Assembly: GCA_964370755.1 (NCBI GenBank)
Contig: CAYJKL010000001.1
Coordinates: forward strand, 32,412 to 96,411
Reading direction: 5' to 3'
From: CAKOSP01 sp964370755
Lineage (GTDB): Bacteria; Bacillota_I; Bacilli_A; RF39; UBA660
DNA length: 64,000 nt
This document shows positions 1-8,093 of this stretch, in pieces. A program made the translations under genes and the position numbers. Each line of letters begins with the position of its first letter. The stretch's first letter is position 1. The notes under the pieces are model-generated. The model had not been told where the DNA came from. It searched no databases and worked only from the letters and a program-made list of their open reading frames with translations.

Positions 1-181
1 TAGAAACTTTAATTCCTACAAGAGCACCTAATATTGGCATTATAAGATGAAAAAAACCAGTAAATATTATTAAAAATTTACCGTCCTTTTTTTTAAATAT
101 AGTTCCCAGTGCAATTGATAATGAAAATGCGTCCATTGCTAAGGATAAACTAAGTAATATAGTTGTTATTAAATTTGTCAT
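1..181 (-). CDS. mntP: MntP-type manganese efflux pump, partial (3' end cut by window)
   Basis: Reading the minus strand from the ATG at 181 gives a hydrophobic N-terminus containing SLAMDAFSLSIALG and then FFHLIMPILGALVG. The first stretch matches the first membrane helix of the MntP/DUF204 family, with its intramembrane Asp; the family exports Mn2+ across the cytoplasmic membrane. About 60 codons are present. It starts 11 bases after the spoIIR stop and is probably co-transcribed with it; in Bacillus subtilis mntP (ywlD) also lies close to spoIIR and prmC. No riboswitch is visible in the short gap. Confidence 0.8.
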   Translation of the reverse strand, partial: MTNLITTILLSLSLAMDAFSLSIALGTIFKKKDGKFLIIFTGFFHLIMPILGALVGIKVS

Positions 182-192
182 ACTTAAATATA

Positions 193-696
193 TTACTTGA
201 TGCTGTTTAATATGTTTTCTAGGTAAAACGAATATTCTATTTCACTTAAGTTTTCACTTTGCATGTCTAAGTTACATAATGGCGGATATAAAACACACCA
301 CCAGTTGTCTCCTTTAGCTTCTCCTATTTCAATTACAAGTGATTCGTAATTTCCACTTTCATAACTTACTCCTTTGTATGTTTTTACTGGAAAATAATTT
401 TCTCCATAGTTTATATTATATGTAAGGTTTGAATCTGTTAAAATAGTTTCTATTTCAGGTATTTTTTCTTCAATAGCATTTCTTGTTTCTTCAATGTTTT
501 TTGAACTTTCTATATCTGATAGTACATTTGATAATTTGTTTACAGTGTTTTCTTTTACTAATTGATCACTTACTTCATTACTGTTTGCTATAACTCTAAA
601 TCTAATTGATTCACTAGGAATTAAATATGTACCCTCATCGTTCATTATTAAGTTTACTGATGTTAATACAAATAAAAATATTATAATTTTTTTCAC
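193..696 (-). CDS. spoIIR: Stage II sporulation protein R
   Basis: A 167-residue exported protein with an N-terminal hydrophobic signal (KKIIIFLFVLTSVNLIM). The body matches SpoIIR: IRFRVIANSNEVSDQ near residue 30, and GEAKGDNWWCVLYPPLCNL near residue 130, the family's signature. SpoIIR is made in the forespore and signals across the septum to trigger SpoIIGA processing of pro-sigmaE. The start is GTG at 696 with an AGAGTG ribosome binding site. It lies directly after prmC, as in Bacillus. This is strong evidence for real endospore formation. Confidence 0.92.
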   Translation of the reverse strand: MKKIIIFLFVLTSVNLIMNDEGTYLIPSESIRFRVIANSNEVSDQLVKENTVNKLSNVLSDIESSKNIEETRNAIEEKIPEIETILTDSNLTYNINYGENYFPVKTYKGVSYESGNYESLVIEIGEAKGDNWWCVLYPPLCNLDMQSENLSEIEYSFYLENILNSIK

Positions 697-740
697 AATA
701 TCACTCTTTCTAAAATAATATTGTTCTAAAATTATAATAT

Positions 741-1454
741 TTATTCATTAATTATAAAAATCATTCTGTTTTTTCCGGTTAAATCTTGTTTAGGAATAAT
801 TTTTCCTAATGGAAAATAATGTTTACTTATGTTTGTTATTTCCTCTGTTTGCGTTTCTCCGATTTCAAATGCTATTATGTTTTTTTTATTTAAAACTTCT
901 TTTGCATATGATAATATCTTTTCATAAAATATTAAACCTTTATTATCTGCAAATAATGCTAAGTGAGGTTCATAATTAAAAACTTTTTTATCTATAATAT
1001 CTGATCTGTCAATGTAAGGTGGATTTGACACTATTACATCGTATTTACCTGGTATTTTGTTTAAAATATCATGTTTTATAAACTCTACATTTGTATTATT
1101 TATTTTGTTATTTTTTTTAGCAATTTCTAATGCTTTTTCTGATATATCAAATGCAGTAACACTTGTTTCTAACTCTTTAGAAAGCGTTATAGCTATTGCT
1201 CCAGAGCCTGTACCAAGATCTGCTATCTTTACATCTTTATCAAAATTTTCTTTTATTAATTTTATAAGATTTTCTACTAAATATTCAGTTTCAAATCTTG
1301 GTATTAGTACATCTTCTGTTACTTTAAATTCGTAACCATAAAAGTTTACGTTTCCTATTAAATATTGAAGTGGATATCCTTCGTTATATTTTTTTATAGC
1401 TTCTTCTTGTTTTTCTTTTGGAATATATTTTTTTATTTGTTCTAAATCTTTCAT
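741..1454 (-). CDS. prmC: Peptide chain release factor N5-glutamine methyltransferase, short form
   Basis: PrmC methylates the GGQ glutamine of release factors using S-adenosylmethionine. The SAM motif (DLGTGSGAIAITL) and the catalytic VSNPPYID motif are intact. At 237 residues it is about 40-50 shorter than usual: the N-terminal helical substrate-binding domain is reduced, and the protein begins almost directly at the segment before PLQYLIGNVNFYG. The ATG lies one base after the prfA stop with no clear ribosome binding site of its own, which suggests translational coupling to its substrate's gene. Confidence 0.93.
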   Translation of the reverse strand: MKDLEQIKKYIPKEKQEEAIKKYNEGYPLQYLIGNVNFYGYEFKVTEDVLIPRFETEYLVENLIKLIKENFDKDVKIADLGTGSGAIAITLSKELETSVTAFDISEKALEIAKKNNKINNTNVEFIKHDILNKIPGKYDVIVSNPPYIDRSDIIDKKVFNYEPHLALFADNKGLIFYEKILSYAKEVLNKKNIIAFEIGETQTEEITNISKHYFPLGKIIPKQDLTGKNRMIFIINE

Positions 1455-1455
1455 A

Positions 1456-2520
1456 TTAATTCATTGTTTCGCCAGCAAGTTTTAATCTCATATCTTCAGT
1501 TACTAAAGCTTCTATAACTGCATCAATTCCACCATTCATTACTCTATCAAGCTCCATTAGTGAAAAATTAATTCTATGATCAGTTACTCTGTTTTGTGGG
1601 TAATTGTAAGTTCTTATTTTTTCTGATCTGTCTCCAGAACCTATTTTATTTTTTCTTGTAGCTCCAACTTCATTTTCTTTTCTTTGTAATTCTTCATCGT
1701 ATAATTTTATTTTAAGCATTTTCATTGCTTTATCTTTATTTTTCAGCTGACTTCTTTCATTTTGACAAGTTACTACTACTCCAGTAGGTAAATGCGTTAT
1801 TCTTACTGCAGAATCGGTAGTATTTACTGATTGTCCACCTGCTCCAGACGAACGGTATACATCTATTTTTAAATCAACTTCTTTTATATCTATGTTTACA
1901 TCTTCAACTTCAGGCATAACAAGTACTGTAGCTGTTGATGTATGCACTCTTCCTTGTGTTTCAGTTGATGGAACTCTTTGAACTCTGTGTGCTCCACTTT
2001 CATATTTTAATTTTGAGTACACACCTTCACCCTTAATTAGGCATTCAACTTGTGAAAATCCTCCACTTGTTCCTTCTATTTCATTAAGCATTTCAACTTT
2101 CCAACCATTTTTTTCAGCATAATATGTATACATTCTTAAAAGGTCTCCTGCAAAGATGTTTGCTTCGTCTCCACCAGCTGCTCCTCTTATTTCCATAACT
2201 ACGTTTTTACCATCGTTTTCGTCTTTAGGAATTAATAGTATTTCTAGTTCAGCATTTAAATCACTAATTTTTTTTGTAAGTGTTTCAATTTCCATTTCTG
2301 CTATTTCTTTCATTTCTGGATCACTTAACATAGTTTTTGCTTCTTCTAAGTCATTTTCAGCTTTTTTTAGTGAGTTATAACAATTTACTGTTTCTTCTAA
2401 GTCACTAAATTCTTTTGATAATGTTTTTACTTTATTAAAATCACTTAGTACTTCTGGTTTGCTTAATTCTTCTTTAAGTTCTAAGTATTTTGCTTCAATA
2501 TTATTTAATCTTTCTATCAT
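1456..2520 (-). CDS. prfA: Peptide chain release factor 1
   Basis: RF1 of normal length (354 residues). It has the codon-recognition tripeptide in VQRVPSTETQGR (PxT type, reading UAA/UAG) and the catalytic RSSGAGGQSVNTTDSAVRIT segment with GGQ. The start is preceded by a clear GGAGG. Upstream is rpoE, whose terminator hairpin overlaps its own stop; prmC follows one base later. RF1 ends translation by triggering peptidyl-tRNA hydrolysis in the ribosomal A site. Confidence 0.97.
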   Translation of the reverse strand: MIERLNNIEAKYLELKEELSKPEVLSDFNKVKTLSKEFSDLEETVNCYNSLKKAENDLEEAKTMLSDPEMKEIAEMEIETLTKKISDLNAELEILLIPKDENDGKNVVMEIRGAAGGDEANIFAGDLLRMYTYYAEKNGWKVEMLNEIEGTSGGFSQVECLIKGEGVYSKLKYESGAHRVQRVPSTETQGRVHTSTATVLVMPEVEDVNIDIKEVDLKIDVYRSSGAGGQSVNTTDSAVRITHLPTGVVVTCQNERSQLKNKDKAMKMLKIKLYDEELQRKENEVGATRKNKIGSGDRSEKIRTYNYPQNRVTDHRINFSLMELDRVMNGGIDAVIEALVTEDMRLKLAGETMN

Positions 2521-2541
2521 TTTTTTCCTCCAATTTTAAAA

Positions 2542-2561
2542 AACAAGCTTACATGCCTGTT
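2542..2561 (-). terminator. Intrinsic terminator containing the rpoE stop codon in its loop
   Basis: On the minus strand AACAGGC pairs with GCTTGTT around a 6-base loop that includes the rpoE TAA (2549-2551); a run of T follows at 2536-2541. The hairpin lies between rpoE and prfA. Confidence 0.7.
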
Positions 2562-2980
2562 TCTTCGTCTTCGTCTATTAAAACTAAGTCAGCTAAATCA
2601 TTGTCAGCTCTGTCATCAGTTTCTTCACCTTCATAAAATATGTCATCTTCGATGGCAGGTTCTTCTTCAGTTTCTTCAATTTCCTCTTCGAAGTCATGCG
2701 CTTCTTCATCTTCTATTGTAACCGCTTGTAATTTATGTTTAATTTGTAAGTCCCAGTATCCTTTGTCTAACATAATAAATTTTTTATTAGTTGATAAAAG
2801 TTCGAAAAATTCAGCTACATCATCTTTATAGCTTTCAAAATCAAGTTTTAGTAAATCACAAACCTTTTTGTAAAGGTTAATTAATTTTTCCTTTTTACCA
2901 CTTTCTTGTAATATTAGATATGCTATTTCATCATATCCCATACACTCTAATTCGTCTAATGTTAAATCTTTAAGTTTCAT
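2549..2980 (-). CDS. rpoE: RNA polymerase delta subunit
   Basis: A 143-residue protein with an N-terminal HARE-HTH type domain (residues 1-75, MGYDEIAYLILQESGKKE...GYWDLQ) and a very acidic, presumably disordered tail (residues 95-143). This is the two-part plan of the delta subunit, which binds RNA polymerase, displaces nucleic acid and raises sensitivity to initiating NTPs. Delta is largely confined to Bacilli, so the gene is also a lineage marker. The start has GAGAGG upstream. A DUF1934-like gene precedes it, similar to the ywiB-argS-rpoE neighbourhood of Bacillus but without argS. Confidence 0.93.
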   Translation of the reverse strand: MKLKDLTLDELECMGYDEIAYLILQESGKKEKLINLYKKVCDLLKLDFESYKDDVAEFFELLSTNKKFIMLDKGYWDLQIKHKLQAVTIEDEEAHDFEEEIEETEEEPAIEDDIFYEGEETDDRADNDLADLVLIDEDEETGM

Positions 2981-3020
2981 TTTTATCCTCTCTTTTGTTG
3001 TATTATTATATGCATTATAC

Positions 3021-3371
3021 CTATAATTTTATATCATATAATTTAATTTCTATTTTCACTTCAATGTCATCAATTTTATATTTTAACACTACTTCATCAT
3101 CTGTTGTCTTGGCACTACACTGCACATCAAACTTACAATTACCTTCTTTTCCAAAATCAAATGAGCATGTTTTTTCATTAAAATTAATAATCATTTTGTA
3201 TTCACTAGTTTTTCTAGTATAAGTATTTTTTACATAGTTGTAATTATTATACTCATCATTTTGAAGAAAAGTTATTTCAGTATTGTATATAATACTTGCT
3301 TTTTCTTCTTTGAGACAAATTATTAGTTTGTCATCATTAAAAAGCTTCCAGTCTATTTGGTCTTTCAACAT
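3021..3371 (-). CDS. DUF1934 (YwiB-like) beta-barrel protein
   Basis: A 116-residue protein, predicted almost all beta strand, with alternating hydrophobic pattern and no signal peptide. The end (a GKEGNCKFDVQC stretch, then DDEVVLKYKID and a VKIEIKLYDI strand) resembles the C-terminal half of the DUF1934/YwiB calycin-like family, whose gene in Bacillus lies near rpoE. The call rests on this weak resemblance plus location; function is unknown. The GGGGTGTT upstream of the ATG can serve as ribosome binding site. Confidence 0.55.
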   Translation of the reverse strand: MLKDQIDWKLFNDDKLIICLKEEKASIIYNTEITFLQNDEYNNYNYVKNTYTRKTSEYKMIINFNEKTCSFDFGKEGNCKFDVQCSAKTTDDEVVLKYKIDDIEVKIEIKLYDIKL

Positions 3372-3475
3372 AACACCCCGCTTTTTTCCTAAACATTATA
3401 TCACAACGTCAAATAAAATCAAGATTTTTTGATACTTTTTTTAGACATATTAAAAATTTTTGTAAATATTTACTT

Positions 3476-4279
3476 TTATAATTCGAAATTTCTAGGTAAA
3501 GTTGACTTAATTTCTATTAATTTATTTGTTACTGGATGATTAAATTTTATTAGATGTGCGTGTAAAAACATTCTTTTTTCTTTTCTAGATCCATACTTTG
3601 TATCACCTTTAATTATACATCCTATATCTTTCATATGTACTCTTATTTGGTTTTTTCTACCTGTTTTTATTTCAATTTCTAACCATGTGTACATTTTTGA
3701 TTCTTTTATTCTTTTATATAAAGTAATTGCTTTTTTTCCTTTATAACTACTTTTAACGTATAAATTTTTATCCTCTGCTAGGTAAGATTCTATTCTTCCT
3801 TCTTTTTTAGTTTTACCTTCTACTATAGTTACATATTTTCTTTCAACACTTTCCCAATTTTCTTGCATTTTTTCTTTTATTTTTTGACTTTTTGTAAACA
3901 CTACTATACCAGATGTTTCTTTATCTAGTCTATTTACAATAAAAATTTTATTATTTTTATTTTTGTGTTTTACATACTCACTTACTTTCCAGTATAATGA
4001 ATTGTTACTTGTTTCTGTTCCTATACAAAGTAAATTATACGGTTTATCTACTATAATAATATCTTTATCTTCAAATAGTACTCTTAAATCTGATTTATTG
4101 TTATTAATTGATACATTGTCACCTTCTTTTAACTCGAAGTTAAACTTTGTAACCGTCTTATCGTTTACTTTTACTTTTTCTGTTGTTAATAACTTTTTGA
4201 TGTCTTTTCTTTTTATTTCTTTTAAAATTAGAAATTCAGTAAGTGTATTTTTTTCTTCTACTATAAACTCTTTAAACAT
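3476..4279 (-). CDS. RluA-family RNA pseudouridine synthase
   Basis: It has an N-terminal S4-type RNA-binding segment (residues 10-60, with KDIKKLLTTEKVKVNDKTV), then the catalytic domain with VNRLDKETSGIVVFTK around residue 115; the Asp of RLD is the nucleophile of this family. Later GRKNQIRVHM and HAHLIKFNHP are typical RluA-family blocks. It probably converts specific uridines in 23S rRNA or tRNA to pseudouridine; which site cannot be told from sequence. At 267 residues it is somewhat short. A small palindrome (3462-3473) follows the stop. Confidence 0.9.
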   Translation of the reverse strand: MFKEFIVEEKNTLTEFLILKEIKRKDIKKLLTTEKVKVNDKTVTKFNFELKEGDNVSINNNKSDLRVLFEDKDIIIVDKPYNLLCIGTETSNNSLYWKVSEYVKHKNKNNKIFIVNRLDKETSGIVVFTKSQKIKEKMQENWESVERKYVTIVEGKTKKEGRIESYLAEDKNLYVKSSYKGKKAITLYKRIKESKMYTWLEIEIKTGRKNQIRVHMKDIGCIIKGDTKYGSRKEKRMFLHAHLIKFNHPVTNKLIEIKSTLPRNFEL

Positions 4280-4390
4280 ATTTTCTCCCTTTTCTTTTTA
4301 TATACTATCATTAATTTGCGATTTTAGAAAGTTTTTTTACTTTTAACTCATACTTTTTACATTTTATGTGATACTAAGAATGGTGATTTT

Positions 4391-6328
4391 ATGCGTTTTT
4401 TTAAACTTAGTTTTAAACTTTTTATATTTGGCTTTATCTCTTTTGTTGTTATTATGGTAGCTCTTTATGTCTATGCCTATTTAAGCCCTCAGATTGATTT
4501 AAAAACTCCTGGTAATCTATATTTATATGATAATAATAGTAATTTAGTTTATCAAGGTTCTAAATCTAGTCAGTGGGTAGAAATAGATGATATTAGTGAC
4601 TATTTGATAAATGCCACTATTTCTGTTGAAGATAAAAATTATTATAACCATTCTGGATTTGATTATATAAGGATTGCTAGTGCTGCACTTACTAATATTC
4701 AAACAAGAAGTATTACTCAGGGTGCTTCTACTATAACACAGCAATATGCTAAAAATATGTACTTAGATTTTAGTCAGACTTTTGAAAGAAAAATAGAAGA
4801 GGCCTTTTTAACTCTAGAACTTGAAGTTCACTATGAAAAAGATGAAATTTTAGAAGGTTATTTAAATACTATATATTATGGACAAGGTAATTATGGTATT
4901 GAAAATGCTAGTAACTTTTACTTTAATAAAGATTCTAAAGATTTAACGCTTGAAGAAGCTATAATTTTAGCTGGTATACCTAATAGACCAAATGATTATA
5001 ATCCTGTATCAAATTATGAAGCATCTGTTAATAGAGCTCTTATCGTTGCTAAAACTATGCTTGATAATGGTTATATTAGTGAAACTGAGTTTGAAGGTTT
5101 ATTTGAAAATGAACTTGAAATATACGCTAAGAATACTGAAAATGATTTACAAATGGTTATGTATTATCAAGATGCTGTTTTAGATGAACTTTATTCACTT
5201 AAAGAAATTCCTACTTCTTTAATAGATTCTGGAGGTCTTAAAGTATATACCACACTTGATTTAGATGCACAAAAGAATTTAGAAGAAAATATTCTTGAAA
5301 ATTTACCTGATGATGAAATACAAGTATCTAGTGTTGTTGCTGACCCTAATACTGGTGCAGTACTAGCTTTAACAGGTGGTGTTGATTATTCTCTTAGTAC
5401 ATATAATAGAGCAACTACATCTACTAGGCAAGTAGGATCTGTTATGAAATCTTTTCTTTATTATGCTGCTCTTGAAAATAATATGACTATGGCTTCTACT
5501 TTTAAAAGTGAGCATACTGTATTTACACTATCTAACGATCAAGTTTATTCACCTAGTAATTATAATAATAAATATGCTAATAAAGATATTACTATGGCAG
5601 CAGCTCTTGCTTTTTCTGATAATATATATGCAGTTAAAACCAATCTTTTTTTAGGCATTGATAAAATGATTGATGTTGCTAAAACTACTGGCATTGAAGG
5701 CAATTTAAATGAAGTTGCTTCACTTGCACTTGGGACTAGCGAACTTAGTTTGATAGATATTGCTACTGGTTATACTACATTTGCTTCTGGTGGATATGAA
5801 AGAGATTTATATTTTATTGAAAGAGTTGAGGACATGAATGGTAATGTACTTTACGAAAAGGAACATGTAAATAATCTTGTTCTTAACCCTAACTATACAT
5901 ATATACTTAATGAAATGCTTGCTTGTACTACAAGTAATAAATTTAGTGATTATACTGTAGCAACAGGCGTTTCTATAGCAAATGAATTAACAAATAAGTA
6001 TGCACTTAAAAGTGGTACTACTGATACTGATAACTGGCATATTGGTTATAACGAAGATTTACTAGTTGCTATATGGATGGGTTATGATGATAATAAAGAG
6101 ACCAATTCAACAGTGAGCCAAAAAGAAAGAAATATTTGGGCTAGTACTATGGAAGATATTTTGGCAAATAAAAACACCAACTGGTATGATAAACCTGATA
6201 ATGTAGTTGGTGTTATGCTTGATTCTGTTACTGGAGAAGCTCCTACTGATAGTGATAATAGTACAATATTTTATTTTCTAAAAGGAACTGAACCTGGAGC
6301 AAGCTCTTATGTTAGTACACCTGATTAA
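4391..6328 (+). CDS. Class A penicillin-binding protein (glycosyltransferase-transpeptidase)
   Basis: A membrane-anchored bifunctional peptidoglycan synthase, 645 residues. One N-terminal helix (about 10-30) is followed by a GT51 domain with EDKNYYNHSG (catalytic Glu about 80), QGASTITQQ (about 110), RKIEEAFL and EGYLNTIYYG. The transpeptidase domain has the active-site SVMK (about 350), SDN (about 409) and KSGTT (about 540). It is the only plus-strand gene of the left arm, so it faces the origin. Its TAA overlaps the noc stop from the other strand by two bases, and no terminator is visible there. It lies where soj-spo0J would be in Bacillus. Confidence 0.95.
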   Translation: MRFFKLSFKLFIFGFISFVVIMVALYVYAYLSPQIDLKTPGNLYLYDNNSNLVYQGSKSSQWVEIDDISDYLINATISVEDKNYYNHSGFDYIRIASAALTNIQTRSITQGASTITQQYAKNMYLDFSQTFERKIEEAFLTLELEVHYEKDEILEGYLNTIYYGQGNYGIENASNFYFNKDSKDLTLEEAIILAGIPNRPNDYNPVSNYEASVNRALIVAKTMLDNGYISETEFEGLFENELEIYAKNTENDLQMVMYYQDAVLDELYSLKEIPTSLIDSGGLKVYTTLDLDAQKNLEENILENLPDDEIQVSSVVADPNTGAVLALTGGVDYSLSTYNRATTSTRQVGSVMKSFLYYAALENNMTMASTFKSEHTVFTLSNDQVYSPSNYNNKYANKDITMAAALAFSDNIYAVKTNLFLGIDKMIDVAKTTGIEGNLNEVASLALGTSELSLIDIATGYTTFASGGYERDLYFIERVEDMNGNVLYEKEHVNNLVLNPNYTYILNEMLACTTSNKFSDYTVATGVSIANELTNKYALKSGTTDTDNWHIGYNEDLLVAIWMGYDDNKETNSTVSQKERNIWASTMEDILANKNTNWYDKPDNVVGVMLDSVTGEAPTDSDNSTIFYFLKGTEPGASSYVSTPD

Positions 6329-7275
6329 TTAGGTATATTTATTTTAAGAACAATTGATCCATTTTCTTCTGTTTCAGTAAATGTTACATTTGGGTATTTT
6401 GAGATAAATTCTTTTATCTCATTTTTTATGTTACTATCACTTGCTGGGCTTTGTGGCACATCAAATTCATCTAACATTTCTATTTCTTCAACTGCTGGAC
6501 TTATTTCTGGAGCAGTCACACTCATGTTTGCTGATTCATCTTCTAAAAAGTTAAAAAATTTATTTGGTACTTTTTCAGTATTATTTGGATTATTAAACAT
6601 ATTTTGCTCCTCTCTTTTTATTACTTCTTCTTTAGGAATTATTTTAATTGGCTCTATTTTAGGCTTTTCTTCAACGCCTTGCATTTTTATAATTTCTTCT
6701 TCTAATCTTTTTACACTTAATCTTTCATTTAATATTTTATCAAGTAGTGTTTTTTGATCTTCTATTTTTTTTACTTTTAGAAGTGTTCTAGCATGTCTTT
6801 CTGAAATTTTTTCAGCAAGTATTGCATCTTGCACACTTTCATCTAAGCTAAGAAGCCTTAGTTTATTAGAAATAGCACTTTGACTAATCCCCATTTTTCT
6901 AGCAAGTTCCTCTTGATTCATTAAACCTTTATCAAGTAAAGCTTTATAAGATTTTGCTTCTTCTATTGCTGTTAAACTTTTTCTTTGAACATTTTCAACA
7001 ATTGCTACTTCTGCACTTTTTGTATCTGACATTTCTGTTATTATTGCTGGTACTGAAATAAGTCCCGCTATTTTCGCAGCACGATATCTTCTTTCTCCTG
7101 CTATAATTTCATATTTATCATTTATTCTTCTTATTATAATTGGCTGTATAATACCATGCTCTTTAATTGACTGTGCAAGTTCAGATAATGAGGCATCATC
7201 AAAAGCTAATCGTGGTTGAAAACGATTAGGTAATATGTCCTCTATTGGTATTTGCATTACATTATTATTATTCAT
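6325..7275 (-). CDS. noc: Noc-type nucleoid occlusion protein (ParB/Noc family)
   Basis: ParB/Noc CTPase fold: QPR box, GERRYRAA and ENVQRKSLTAIEEA nucleotide-binding motifs, a helix-turn-helix (MGISQSAISNKLRLLSL), and a C-terminal beta-rich dimerisation segment (PNVTFTETEENGSIVLKINI). The residues that separate Noc from ParB are Noc-like at three of four positions as I recall the literature: Gln in ISQS, Lys in ISNK and Arg in SERHAR; the fourth (after LRLL) is Ser. It lies after rsmG, as noc does in Bacillus, and nbs sites occur at 26442-26602. I start it at 7275 because AAGGA lies 8 bases upstream; the ATG at 7284 would have no spacing. It lacks the N-terminal amphipathic membrane helix of Bacillus Noc and has a long acidic linker (about 210-285). 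Confidence 0.82.
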   Translation of the reverse strand: MNNNNVMQIPIEDILPNRFQPRLAFDDASLSELAQSIKEHGIIQPIIIRRINDKYEIIAGERRYRAAKIAGLISVPAIITEMSDTKSAEVAIVENVQRKSLTAIEEAKSYKALLDKGLMNQEELARKMGISQSAISNKLRLLSLDESVQDAILAEKISERHARTLLKVKKIEDQKTLLDKILNERLSVKRLEEEIIKMQGVEEKPKIEPIKIIPKEEVIKREEQNMFNNPNNTEKVPNKFFNFLEDESANMSVTAPEISPAVEEIEMLDEFDVPQSPASDSNIKNEIKEFISKYPNVTFTETEENGSIVLKINIPN

Positions 7276-7363
7276 GCTAGCCATCCTTATTTTTTATTCT
7301 ATCATCATTTTATCATAATAATTTATTATTTTCTAGAGGTTTTTTTAAATTATTTTTTTGAGC

Positions 7364-7390
7364 GTAAAAAAAGTGCATACTTTTGCACTT
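7364..7390 (-). terminator. Intrinsic terminator overlapping the rsmG stop codon
   Basis: On the minus strand AAGTGCA and TGCACTT pair around a 6-base loop, followed by seven T. The first stem bases overlap the rsmG stop (7389-7391). It separates rsmG from noc, so noc probably has its own promoter in 7285-7363. Confidence 0.85.
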
Positions 7391-8093
7391 ACTTTAATTC
7401 TGATTTTATTATTTTATCGTATGGTCTTACGTTTTCTAAGTTTGATTCTTTAGTCTTAATAAATCTTACTATGTTTCTTTCTCCAGAATCATTTATCAGA
7501 TTAAATTTTTCTTTTTTATCTACTGTTAAATTTAATAGTTTAATTGTATTTTCGGCTTCTTTTAACTCTTCTGTAAGTGTACCTTTCATCGCAATAAAAC
7601 TTCCATCTTTTTTTACAAAAGGAACACATAACTCTGTTAGTACTCTAAGGTTAGCTACTGCTCTTGCTGTTACTGCATCAAATTTATTTATGTTCTTTTT
7701 TAAGTAGTTTTCTGCTCTATCGTTTACTACGGTTACCTTTGAACCGATACCATTTGATACATAATTTAAAAATTTAGTTTTTTTATTATTTGAATCTAAA
7801 CAAGTTACTTCTAAAGATGGATAGAATATTTTAAGAACAATTCCTGGAAAACCCGCACCTGATCCTATATCTAGTAAGTTTGTAACAGTATTTAAATCAA
7901 TTACTTTAGCTATTGTTAAACTATCGTAGAAGTGTTTTAAGTATACATCTTCTTTTTCAATAATTCTTGTTAAGTTTGTATGCTCATTATAATCTTTTAG
8001 AAGTTCGTAATATCTTTCTAATTTATCTAACATTTCACTAGTGTAGGTAATATTTAGTTTAGTTATTTCTTCTATAAATGTTTCTTTATTCAT
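7389..8093 (-). CDS. rsmG: 16S rRNA (guanine-527-N7) methyltransferase
   Basis: A 234-residue Rossmann-fold SAM methyltransferase of the GidB family: LLDIGSGAGFPGIVLKIFYP is the SAM motif, then VTCLDSNNKKTKFLN, and VTARAVANLRVL is a family signature. It methylates G527 of 16S rRNA. It overlaps the end of mnmG by 8 bases with AAAGGAG placed inside mnmG, so the two are co-expressed. Order mnmG-rsmG-noc is the classic Bacillus arrangement. Confidence 0.96.
   Translation of the reverse strand: MNKETFIEEITKLNITYTSEMLDKLERYYELLKDYNEHTNLTRIIEKEDVYLKHFYDSLTIAKVIDLNTVTNLLDIGSGAGFPGIVLKIFYPSLEVTCLDSNNKKTKFLNYVSNGIGSKVTVVNDRAENYLKKNINKFDAVTARAVANLRVLTELCVPFVKKDGSFIAMKGTLTEELKEAENTIKLLNLTVDKKEKFNLINDSGERNIVRFIKTKESNLENVRPYDKIIKSELK

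Noticed and set aside
1057..1335. Antisense ORFs over prmC, prfA, rpoE, noc, gapA, pgk, gyrA and ribosomal genes
   Set aside because: They are shadows of well-supported genes on the other strand, rich in Ser and Leu with no domain or start signal.
6325..7284. Calling the gene a plain chromosome-partitioning ParB
   Set aside because: Specificity residues, position after rsmG and the nbs sites favour Noc.
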